Of a DNA stretch of 12,827 nt, positions 6,768 to 12,827 are shown piece after piece. The DNA is from DATGIQ01 sp035295665 (GTDB lineage Bacteria > Planctomycetota > Planctomycetia > Gemmatales > Gemmataceae), in NCBI GenBank assembly GCA_035295665.1, contig DATGIQ010000278.1, positions 1-12,827 on the forward strand, in the 5' to 3' direction. Each line of letters opens with the position of its first letter. The first letter of the stretch is position 1. The position numbers were made by a program, and so were the translations under genes. The notes beneath the pieces were generated by a model. It had not been told where the DNA came from and did no database searches. It worked only from the letters and a program-made list of their open reading frames with translations.

Positions 6768-8999
6768 TCAAGACGGCCTTTCTCCGCGGAAACAGCGGGC
6801 TGCCTGCTCGATATCGCCAGCCTGTTCAAATGCTTGGCCCATGAGCTGCAACAAGGCAGGCATCTTTTCCGGCGGCTGCACGGGCAGCAGCTGTCGGCAC
6901 CACAACAACGCTTCCTTCGACCGATTCTCCACGAGAGCAATCTGCGCCAAGCGAAACTTGGCGGGCGCGGCCCAGCGGCTCCCATCAAGGATGGCCAGCG
7001 AAAGCAACAACCGCTTGGCATCCTCTACTTTCCCCAACGTGCGATACGCTTCGGCCAGGGAGTAGGACATTTCCTCGGCCACCGGCCCGCGCGCTCTCCG
7101 GAGTGTCGGTTCGTAAACGACGATCATCTGATCCATCATGCCAAGCTCCCGATAGGCTTGGCCGACGAGCAAGACCCCCAAGGACCCGAGATACGATTCT
7201 TCCCCCATGTTGAGCATGGCAGCGAGAAGGTCGGTTGCATGGCGCGTCTGGCGGCGGTCGGACGCCGCCTGGAAGCGGCTGAACGCATCGAGGAATGCAG
7301 CCAGCCGGTGATTCGGCGGCTGGTTGACTTCGGCGCGATAGGTCAGCAGGACGGCATTGGCAGCCTGGGGGTTGCCCGACCACAGATAGCTGGCGGCTAG
7401 AGTGATGGCGATCACCGGCTGAACTGGGGGGCTGGCAGCTCCCAGGGCGCGTCGCAAGGGGGAAATGGCCCGAGCCGGTTGGCCTTCCTCCAGCCAGGTG
7501 CGCCCCAGGGCCAGATACGCCATCGGGGCCAACACATGGCCGGGAGCCAGATCCACCACCCGATAGAAGGCTTTCTGGGCGGCCAAAGCGTCGCCCAAGC
7601 GGTGCTGAACCAAACCGAGGTTGTAGTTGGCTTCCGTTAACAGGGGGGATCGCTGGTTCTGCTGGATCAGCTGCTCATACTTAGCCACCGCGGCCGGGAG
7701 TTGGCCGGCGCGCACTTCCAGGTTGCCCAGGTAAAGGTACGCCGCAGCCGCCAACTCGTGATTCTCGTGGGATGCGACGGCAACTCGCAGAGCCCGCCGA
7801 GCCACCGCGGACAGAAAAGCAGCCCGTTCTTCCGGTGGCGTTTCCTCCATTACCGCCCAGGACACCACGCCCTGTTCGATCTTCCAGGTCAGTTGAAACG
7901 GGCCGGCAACGTTCTGGACTACATCCAGGAAAGGAACATTCTCGACTTCGACGTCCACCTCGTGTGCCTTCACCTGTTCGCGGGCTCGGACCGTCCACTC
8001 CGTCTTGAGACCGCACACCGCAGCCAGCTGATCGAGCAACTGGGGAATCGGCATGGGGGCAAACGATGCCCGGACGGAGCTTTCCTCCGACGGGGCCACG
8101 AGCTTCAGGGCAGCAACTCCTGGCGGGGCCGGTTCGTGGATGGGCGGCCGCTCGGTTTCGAGTGGTGGATCGGCCCATGCCAGCGCCCGCGCAATGGAGA
8201 ACGTGATCGCCGTGGGCTCACCCAGCGGCATGTGCAACTGCCCCGGAGTTCGCGCGAGGCCGGAAGATTGTGCCTGGGCCGCGGCGCGGGTCAGAGCAAA
8301 AGCCAGCAGGAATTGTGCCTCTTCCAGGGCGGCTGAACAATGTTTGGTGTACCGAGCGGAATGCAACAGCATTCGGCACAGCAGGTCCTGGATCTCCTCC
8401 GGCCGGCCTCGTTGGAAGGCAATCCGGGCTTGCGCCACTTGGGCCGCCGCGGTCACGCGAACATTCGGGCCCTGAGTGATCAGGCCTCGGTACGTCGCAA
8501 CAGCTTCATCCCAGCGGCCCATCCCTTCCAGGCATAGCCCGATCCGGTACTGGATGAGATCGTGCAGCGGCGGCGCGATCGTGGGCCCAAACCCACGGAA
8601 CACGGGAAGCGCGAGGTCAAATCGGCCCGATCGGATCAGCTTGTCTCCACGGTCCAGATCGTCCGGATCGCTGCTGGCGGGTGGCTGCAAAATGTGTTCC
8701 GGCGATACAATTCGTGGGTGCTCTGAAGGCGTGGGCACCTCTTCGGAGTGAGAGGCGGCGGTGCGTATCTGCTTGGAGAGTACATACCCACCGATCAGGA
8801 GTCCGAGTTGAAGAAAACACAAGGCCGGCCAGAGGAGCCGTCGGCTCCGGCCGGGCGGGGAAGAACCGAGAGTGGGCTGGGCCGCGCTTTCCTCGGTGGG
8901 AGTGCTGGTTGCGGGCCGGGTAGGTGCCGGGGCACGCTCCACCGGCGGTGCCACAATGTTAGGATTCGAACCAAGTTTTGACGCGGTAGATGATTGCAT
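6768..8999 (-). CDS. Membrane-anchored TPR protein with STN-like segment
   Basis: This 743-residue protein starts at the ATG at 8999, with only a weak TAGG motif upstream. Residues 1-50 are Pro/Ser/Thr-rich and probably cytoplasmic. RSRR (51-54) precedes one membrane helix (55-74, LLWPALCFLQLGLLIGGYVL), so the bulk should face the periplasm. TPR-like helices occupy 112-240 (GDKLIRSGRFDLALPVF; GMGRWDEAVATYRGL), 413-520 (AYLYLGNLEVRAGQLPAAVA; NYNLGLVQHRLGDALAAQKA) and 600-740. Residues 308-382 break the pattern and resemble an STN/secretin-N0 domain: VRASFAPMPIPQLLDQLAAV, a VDVEVENVPFLDVVQNV strand-helix, then FQLTWKIEQGVVSW. STN domains occur in secretins and TonB-dependent receptors and mediate periplasmic contacts. 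It is first of three genes transcribed away from flgM. The function is unknown; a role in organising a periplasmic complex is inferred. Confidence 0.82.
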   Translation of the reverse strand: MQSSTASKLGSNPNIVAPPVERAPAPTRPATSTPTEESAAQPTLGSSPPGRSRRLLWPALCFLQLGLLIGGYVLSKQIRTAASHSEEVPTPSEHPRIVSPEHILQPPASSDPDDLDRGDKLIRSGRFDLALPVFRGFGPTIAPPLHDLIQYRIGLCLEGMGRWDEAVATYRGLITQGPNVRVTAAAQVAQARIAFQRGRPEEIQDLLCRMLLHSARYTKHCSAALEEAQFLLAFALTRAAAQAQSSGLARTPGQLHMPLGEPTAITFSIARALAWADPPLETERPPIHEPAPPGVAALKLVAPSEESSVRASFAPMPIPQLLDQLAAVCGLKTEWTVRAREQVKAHEVDVEVENVPFLDVVQNVAGPFQLTWKIEQGVVSWAVMEETPPEERAAFLSAVARRALRVAVASHENHELAAAAYLYLGNLEVRAGQLPAAVAKYEQLIQQNQRSPLLTEANYNLGLVQHRLGDALAAQKAFYRVVDLAPGHVLAPMAYLALGRTWLEEGQPARAISPLRRALGAASPPVQPVIAITLAASYLWSGNPQAANAVLLTYRAEVNQPPNHRLAAFLDAFSRFQAASDRRQTRHATDLLAAMLNMGEESYLGSLGVLLVGQAYRELGMMDQMIVVYEPTLRRARGPVAEEMSYSLAEAYRTLGKVEDAKRLLLSLAILDGSRWAAPAKFRLAQIALVENRSKEALLWCRQLLPVQPPEKMPALLQLMGQAFEQAGDIEQAARCFRGERPS

Positions 9000-9092
9000 T
9001 GGCCTACGTAATCGATATTACCGCTAACCTTTACCCACCTTATCGAGAAGGATCGTCCGTGGGAAGCCTGGTACTTGAGCAGAAAAAATCTA

Positions 9093-9119
9093 GCAAGTCC
9101 CCGGCGAAAACTTCGATAA
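9093..9119 (+). promoter_or_regulatory. Candidate sigma-28 (FliA) promoter of flgM
   Basis: GCAAGTCC (9093-9100), 11 nt, then TTCGATAA (9112-9119). Compared with the enteric flagellar consensus TAAAGTTT-N11-GCCGATAA, the core AAGT and CGATAA match at exactly the standard spacing. The same arrangement recurs before fliC, differing at one position of 16. The predicted leader is about 50 nt and ends with the GGGGAG ribosome binding site of flgM. Confidence 0.6.
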
Positions 9120-9174
9120 AGTCTGGCAAGACCCTTGCTCGTCTGTTAAGGTTGCTAACGAGGGGAGCCAGGCA

Positions 9175-9471
9175 ATGCGTATAGATAATACCTACCTCAA
9201 AAACTTGGAAGTGCCTTCCAACAGCACAGCAAGCGGCGCCGCTCGGTCTGCCGAAACGCGTTCGAGTGGGGAAACCGCCAACTCGCTCCAGTCCCCCAGC
9301 CAGCATGTCCCTTCGCCGGAATTGCTCCGTTACCTGGGCCAACTTCAAGAGACTCCGGAAGTACGCTCGGAGGAACTGGCTCGGGTCGCCGCCCGACTGC
9401 AACAAGGACACTACACGACTGGGGAAGCGGCACAACAAACGGCAGAAGCCATTCTGAAGGCGGCGGAATAG
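9175..9471 (+). CDS. flgM: FlgM, anti-sigma-28 factor
   Basis: This 98-residue protein starts at the ATG at 9175 with GGGGAG (9162-9167) 7 nt upstream. The N-terminus MRIDNTYLKNLEV followed by a Ser/Thr/Ala-rich, probably disordered stretch (15-45) is typical of FlgM, which is largely unfolded when free. The C-terminal half is the sigma-binding part: PEVRSEELARVAARLQQGHY (61-80) and then a helix EAAQQTAEAILKAAE (84-98), corresponding to the family pattern VRxExVxxLxxxIxxGxY...A..il. FlgM binds FliA (sigma-28) in the cytoplasm and is exported through the finished hook-basal body, releasing sigma-28 for late genes such as flagellin. Its place directly before fliC, and its own sigma-28-like promoter, support the call. 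It is short and low in complexity, so automated annotation could miss it. Confidence 0.8.
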   Translation: MRIDNTYLKNLEVPSNSTASGAARSAETRSSGETANSLQSPSQHVPSPELLRYLGQLQETPEVRSEELARVAARLQQGHYTTGEAAQQTAEAILKAAE

Positions 9472-9492
9472 GGCCGCCCCTCAGATTTGATT

Positions 9493-9550
9493 GGAAAACA
9501 CAACCTGCAGAATGCAAAAGAGAATTTGCATTCTGCAGGTTGTGTTTTCC
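9493..9550. repeat. Perfect 26-bp inverted repeat with 6-nt loop between flgM and fliC
   Basis: The left arm (9493-9518) begins GGAAAACACAACCTGCAG and ends AATGCAAA. The right arm (9525-9550) is its exact complement, and the loop is AGAGAA. In RNA this would be a very stable hairpin starting 21 nt after the flgM stop. It lies upstream of the fliC promoter, so it could end or stabilise the flgM transcript and insulate fliC. No U-tract follows the stem (GGCC follows), so a standard intrinsic terminator is not certain. The arms are AT-richer than the surroundings, so a small mobile-element remnant is the alternative. Confidence 0.9.
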
Positions 9551-9625
9551 GGCCAGGAAGTGGACGCTTTCGGCTTCGCGGCCATGCCCATTCTTCGCTT
9601 TTTTCCTCTTTTCGTCCCTTTCCCC

Positions 9626-9652
9626 GCAAGTTCTCCCGGATCGGTTCGATAA
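9626..9652 (+). promoter_or_regulatory. Candidate sigma-28 (FliA) promoter of fliC
   Basis: GCAAGTTC (9626-9633), 11 nt, then TTCGATAA (9645-9652). It differs from the flgM promoter candidate by one base in 16, with the same spacer length, and matches the enteric TAAAGTTT-N11-GCCGATAA at AAGTT and CGATAA. The leader to the fliC ATG would be about 70 nt. A second CGAT-containing box (ACCGATTA, 9692-9699) lacks a matching upstream element and is a weaker alternative. Confidence 0.62.
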
Positions 9653-9730
9653 GTCAAAGCAAGGAAGATGAGCTTAGGACGGGCGGGACTGACCGATTAC
9701 TTATTCGCCTAACATGGGAGAACAGCAAAG

Positions 9731-11785
9731 ATGGCCTTAACAATCACGAACAATGTGTCCTCCTTGACAGCCCAGAACAACCTTTCACGGACGACCAATG
9801 CGCTGAATACGTCGCTGGAGCGGTTGTCGTCGGGGTTGAAGATCAACCGCGGTGCCGATGGCCCGGCGGCCTTGATCATTTCCGAAGAGCAGAGGGCTCA
9901 GATCAATGGCCTGCAATCAGCGATCACCAACACTTCCAATGCGGTCTCCCTTGTGCAGACCGGTGAAGGTGCATTGAACGAGATCGCCAGCCTGCTGGAC
10001 AAGATTCGTGGGCTGGCCGTGGACTCGTCCAACATCGGCGTCAATGACTCGACTGCCTTGGCCGCCAACCAGTCGGAAATCAACAACGCCCTCCAGACGA
10101 TCAACAACATTGCCAGTCAGACGCAGTTTGGTCAGAAACACCTGCTCGACGGCACCGTGGGACAGCAGATCACCACCACGGTCGGCAGCCAGAATCTGTC
10201 GAGCGTCACCGCCACGCCCGATACGGCGCCCGGCACGTACACCGTGAACGTGGTGCAGCAAGGCGTCAAGGGCCAAGTTACCGGAACGAGCAACTTCACG
10301 GCCCTGACGAATAGTGTCTCGGTCACCTCCGGTGCGGCGAATATTAGCGGCACGCCCACCGTCACCAACAGCACCGTAGCGGGACTGTACAACATTCAGT
10401 TCGTTCAGCAAGGTGTGAAGTCCAACATCACGGCCAACACCGCCGCAGCCACCGAAACGGGAACCGAGAACCTCACGATTTCCGGCGGCGGCATCTCCGG
10501 TACGGTGAATGTTCAGTTCGTCAACAACGACACGGCCGCCAACCAGGTGACCAAGATCAACACCGCGTTGACGACGGCAGGAGTAACCAACTACACGGCC
10601 TCGCTCGCAGCCAGTGGAAAGATCCAGATCGTCGCCAATGCATTTGGAGCCACGCCGAGCGGCCTGACGGTTGCCTCGGATGGCGGCGGCGGCAACGGCA
10701 GCGGCTTCGCCACGGGCGCGGGCCAAACTGGACAGGCGGGGGCCAATCTTCAAGTTTCCGTCAATGGCGGAACGGTCATCAACGGCAGCGGCGCCAATGG
10801 CGACCAAATCAGCGTGACCAGCGGTCCGGCCACCGGCCTGGCGTTCACGGCCGCCAGCGGTGCGGGTGCCTTCACCACAACGGCCGCCTCGGGAGCGACC
10901 TCGCAGCTCAACATTACGGGTACCGACCTGCTGACGCTCAACGGGACCCAGATTCAGCTCAACGCGCAGAATGCGAACACCTTGACCGCGGCCATCAGCA
11001 CCATCAACTCCTTCTCGACGCAAACCGGTGTGACCGCCAGCGCCAACGGCAGCAAGCTCCAGCTGACGGCGAACGCTTTTGGTGGCAACGTGTCCGAAAC
11101 CGATTCGGGTACGGCCGGCGGCTTTGCGGGTGGTGCCGGTGTCACCAACACCAGCAACGGCCAGGCGCTGATCGCCTCGATCAGCAACGGCACGACCTCT
11201 ACCGGCAACATCACCGGCAGCGGGACCACTGGCAATGCCATCACCGGAACCACCGGCGCCTTCAAGGGCCTTACGTTCAATATCGCTCCGTCCAGCCAGA
11301 CGCAGACCGTGGCCGGCGGATCGACGGCGACCACAACGATCCAGGACGGCTTGACGTTCCAGATCGGGGCCAACTTCGGCCAGACAGCGAGCATCTCGAT
11401 CAACAAAGTCAGTACCGATAACCTCGGCGTGAACGTCAGTGGACTCAACAACGCGGCCACCACGAGCCTGTCGAAGATCGACGTCACTGATCCGACGGGC
11501 AAGAATGCGGAGGACGCAATCAAGGTTGTGGACCAGGCGATCAGCGACGTCTCGACTCTGCGAGGTCGGCTCGGTGCGTTCCAGGCGAACACGCTGGAGT
11601 CGAATGTCAACAACCTACGCACGACGCTGGAGAACACGACGGCAGCCGAATCCACCATCCGCGACACGGACTTCGCAGCGGAAACGGCCAACTACACCAA
11701 GAGTCAGGTGTTGGTCCAAGCGGGCACGGCGGTGCTGAAGAACGCGAACCAGACGACCCAGCTTGTGCTGGGGTTGCTTCAATAA
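9731..11785 (+). CDS. fliC: Flagellin (flagellar filament subunit)
   Basis: This 684-residue protein starts at the ATG at 9731 with GGGAGA 9 nt upstream. The N-terminal D0/D1 region (1-141) is canonical: MALTITNNVSSLTAQNNL, LERLSSGLKINRGADGPAAL, then LQTINNIASQTQFGQKHLLDG. The C-terminal D1/D0 region (586-684) is equally clear: LRGRLGAFQANTLESNVNNL, STIRDTDFAAETANYTKSQV, ending NQTTQLVLGLLQ. These parts polymerise into the filament after export through the flagellar type III system. The middle (142-585) is a long variable outer region rich in Gly, Thr, Ser, Ala and Asn. It has internal repeats (TYTVNVVQQGVK at 169; LYNIQFVQQGVK at 219) and flagellin-IN-like units (about 247-315 and 396-455, each ending with ANAFG). 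There are no cysteines. At 684 residues it is longer than the roughly 500-residue enteric type. It follows flgM and precedes fliD. Confidence 0.96.
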   Translation: MALTITNNVSSLTAQNNLSRTTNALNTSLERLSSGLKINRGADGPAALIISEEQRAQINGLQSAITNTSNAVSLVQTGEGALNEIASLLDKIRGLAVDSSNIGVNDSTALAANQSEINNALQTINNIASQTQFGQKHLLDGTVGQQITTTVGSQNLSSVTATPDTAPGTYTVNVVQQGVKGQVTGTSNFTALTNSVSVTSGAANISGTPTVTNSTVAGLYNIQFVQQGVKSNITANTAAATETGTENLTISGGGISGTVNVQFVNNDTAANQVTKINTALTTAGVTNYTASLAASGKIQIVANAFGATPSGLTVASDGGGGNGSGFATGAGQTGQAGANLQVSVNGGTVINGSGANGDQISVTSGPATGLAFTAASGAGAFTTTAASGATSQLNITGTDLLTLNGTQIQLNAQNANTLTAAISTINSFSTQTGVTASANGSKLQLTANAFGGNVSETDSGTAGGFAGGAGVTNTSNGQALIASISNGTTSTGNITGSGTTGNAITGTTGAFKGLTFNIAPSSQTQTVAGGSTATTTIQDGLTFQIGANFGQTASISINKVSTDNLGVNVSGLNNAATTSLSKIDVTDPTGKNAEDAIKVVDQAISDVSTLRGRLGAFQANTLESNVNNLRTTLENTTAAESTIRDTDFAAETANYTKSQVLVQAGTAVLKNANQTTQLVLGLLQ

Positions 11786-11816
11786 CGCGACCCTTCCTCT
11801 CAGCTCGGGTAACGGG

Positions 11817-11846
11817 GCCCGCAGTCCTCCAAGTGGGGATGCGGGC
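11817..11846 (+). terminator. Hairpin after fliC, likely terminator or 3'-end stabiliser
   Basis: GCCCGCA (11817-11823) pairs with TGCGGGC (11840-11846). Inside the loop, TCC and GGG can extend the stem after one mismatch. It begins 31 nt after the flagellin stop. There is no T-tract, so it may act with Rho or protect the abundant flagellin mRNA. Confidence 0.45.
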
Positions 11847-11979
11847 TCACCCGGGCCTGCAACCGCCGACGGAAATCTTCCCTCAGCAGGGGGAAATACT
11901 GGCCAGGACACGAATCCTGAGCCAAACTTGACCAAGCCCAGAAACCGCGATCCGCCGAGCGGAACCGTATCAATGTGAC

Positions 11980-12019
11980 GCCAGGCGGGGTACAGGGGCA
12001 TCCTTGGACCCCGCCTGGC
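11980..12019. terminator. GC-rich 12-bp stem-loop between fliC and fliD
   Basis: GCCAGGCGGGGT (11980-11991) and ACCCCGCCTGGC (12008-12019) are perfect complements separated by 16 nt, inside which CAGG/CCTTG may pair further. The stem is very stable but lacks a following T-run. It could terminate transcription upstream of the fliD promoter region; a regulator-binding site is an alternative. Confidence 0.5.
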
Positions 12020-12036
12020 TGATTCCCGTCGCCCCA

Positions 12037-12044
12037 TAAAGTTC
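12037..12044 (+). promoter_or_regulatory. Sigma-28-like -35 box upstream of fliD
   Basis: TAAAGTTC matches 7 of 8 bases of the enteric sigma-28 -35 element and is closer to it than the flgM and fliC boxes. The expected -10 is poor: 13 nt downstream there is only ATCGAACG. A position 75 nt before the fliD ATG is suitable. Either the -10 is degenerate or the match is chance. Confidence 0.3.
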
Positions 12045-12118
12045 GTCCGCAGAAGTGATCGAACGGTTCGGGTGGAGATGCGATTCACCGGCACAATCTC
12101 TCCCGGGAGCAATGTACC

Positions 12119-12827
12119 ATGTCATCCCTTTCTTCTGTGAGCAACCTGACCGGTCTGAATACCAGTGGGATTAGCTTCAACGGTCTTGCGTCCGGCCTGG
12201 ACACGAATCAGATCATCCAGGCCATGCTCAGCCTCCAGCAGGCCCAGATCAGCAACTTGCAGGCCCAACAAGCCAAGGTTGTCGCTCAACAGAATGCCTT
12301 TCAAACCATCCAAAGTGATCTCTCCGATTTTCAAACGAAGTCGGAAAACCTCGCGCAGGCCTTGAACAGCCCGCTGGACGCCAAGAAAGTCAGTTCCAGC
12401 GATGAAACGCTGGCGACGGCCGCGGCCTCGGCCAACGCTGCTCCTGGAGTGTACAGCTTCGTCGTCAATACCCTCGCCCAGGCTCAGCAGATCGCTTCGC
12501 AAGGATTCAGCAGCCCGACTGCAGCCATCACGCACGGGTCATTGCAGATCCAGATTGGAACCGGCGCTACCACCACGATCAATGTCGACAGCTCCAACGA
12601 TACGTTGCAGGGCCTGGCCAATTCCATCAATAACTCCGGCGGAGGCGTGACCGCTTCGGTCGTCAACACCGGCGCTGCCAACAACCCCTATGAGCTGGTG
12701 CTGTCTTCGAACAAGACAGGCGCGGCCAACACCATCAACATCACCAACAACCTCGCTGCCAACAGCGGCGGAGCCGTCAAGCCGCTGCTCACCACCACCG
12801 TCCAGGCGGCGACCAATGCTTCCATCA
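12119..12827 (+). CDS. fliD: FliD, flagellar filament cap protein (3' end beyond window)
   Basis: The first 236 codons are present; the frame is open to the right edge. It starts at the ATG at 12119 with GGGAG (12105-12109) 9 nt upstream; another ATG at 12112 is out of frame. Residues 19-35 (SFNGLASGLDTNQIIQAM) are the FliD N-terminal signature, followed by a long helix (37-85, QQAQISNLQAQQAKVVAQQN). Residues 107-130 (AAPGVYSFVVNTLAQAQQIA) complete the N-terminal domain. Residues 138-205 form a flagellin-IN-like unit (SLQIQIGTGATTTINV ... LANSINNSGGGVTASVV). FliD caps the growing filament outside the cell and helps fold incoming flagellin. Family members usually have 450 residues or more, so at least half is missing here. 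Its position after fliC fits a late flagellar operon. Confidence 0.93.
   Translation, partial: MSSLSSVSNLTGLNTSGISFNGLASGLDTNQIIQAMLSLQQAQISNLQAQQAKVVAQQNAFQTIQSDLSDFQTKSENLAQALNSPLDAKKVSSSDETLATAAASANAAPGVYSFVVNTLAQAQQIASQGFSSPTAAITHGSLQIQIGTGATTTINVDSSNDTLQGLANSINNSGGGVTASVVNTGAANNPYELVLSSNKTGAANTINITNNLAANSGGAVKPLLTTTVQAATNASI

Larger units (their letters stand above)
11786..12118. other. Intergenic region fliC-fliD with two hairpins and a sigma-28-like -35 box
   Basis: This 333-bp gap contains a hairpin shortly after the fliC stop, a second GC-rich 12-bp stem about 200 bp downstream, and a TAAAGTTC box before fliD. I see no convincing gene. A short open frame over the fliC end has low-complexity Pro/Gly/Ser composition and no ribosome binding site. 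Confidence 0.6.

Noticed and set aside
9040..9047. CTCGATAA on the minus strand before the TPR operon, similar to the TTCGATAA -10 boxes
   Set aside because: No AAGT-type -35 element is found 11 nt upstream on that strand, so a sigma-28 promoter for the operon is not supported.
9487..9966. Plus-strand 159-codon frame spanning the 26-bp inverted repeat and the start of fliC
   Set aside because: It overlaps the flagellin start in another frame and includes the hairpin and promoter. Its sequence shows no family features.
9917..11023. Long 368-codon minus-strand frame within fliC
   Set aside because: It is antisense to a clear flagellin and is rich in Arg and Gly as expected from the reverse of GC-rich coding DNA. 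No motif was seen.
11763..11978. 71-codon frame after fliC
   Set aside because: It begins inside the flagellin C-terminus in another frame, has no ribosome binding site and is low-complexity.

Overview
The window reads as GC-rich chromosomal DNA of a flagellated member of the Planctomycetota, probably Gemmatales/Gemmataceae-like. The taxonomic call is an inference. It rests on a very large exported protein with the planctomycete-style N-terminal LERLEDRLAPT motif and a KPIGFW-type C-terminal module, a PEP-CTERM protein built from HAF-type repeats, TPR-rich membrane proteins, and a complete flagellin.

Layout, left to right. Positions 1-3914 (minus) carry the first 1304 codons of a giant secreted/surface protein (NHL-like repeats, a jelly-roll-like domain, two PKD domains, a planctomycete C-terminal module) that runs off the left edge. 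After a 361-bp divergent intergenic region, 4276-5223 (plus) encodes a PEP-CTERM protein made of six HAF-like repeats. It has a sigma70-like promoter candidate whose spacer is a 9-bp inverted repeat. A compact minus-strand operon, 8999 down to 5459, encodes a membrane-anchored TPR protein with an STN-like segment, a proline-rich coiled-coil/TPR exported protein, and a FlgN-like chaperone. These genes are nearly contiguous or overlap.

From 9093 to the right edge (plus) is a late-flagellar cluster: flgM (anti-sigma-28), fliC (flagellin) and fliD (filament cap, cut by the right edge). flgM and fliC each have the same candidate sigma-28 promoter, GCAAGTYC-N11-TTCGATAA, with identical 11-nt spacing. 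A perfect 26-bp inverted repeat with a 6-nt loop lies between flgM and the fliC promoter. Two GC-rich hairpins follow fliC, and a TAAAGTTC box precedes fliD.

How it fits together: FlgM would hold sigma-28 inactive until hook completion, after which flgM, fliC and probably fliD are expressed. The FlgN-like protein would be an export chaperone. The two TPR proteins transcribed with it are candidates for a lineage-specific flagellar or envelope accessory module, which is the least-explained part of the window. The left part (surface protein and PEP-CTERM protein) looks functionally separate from the flagellar part.
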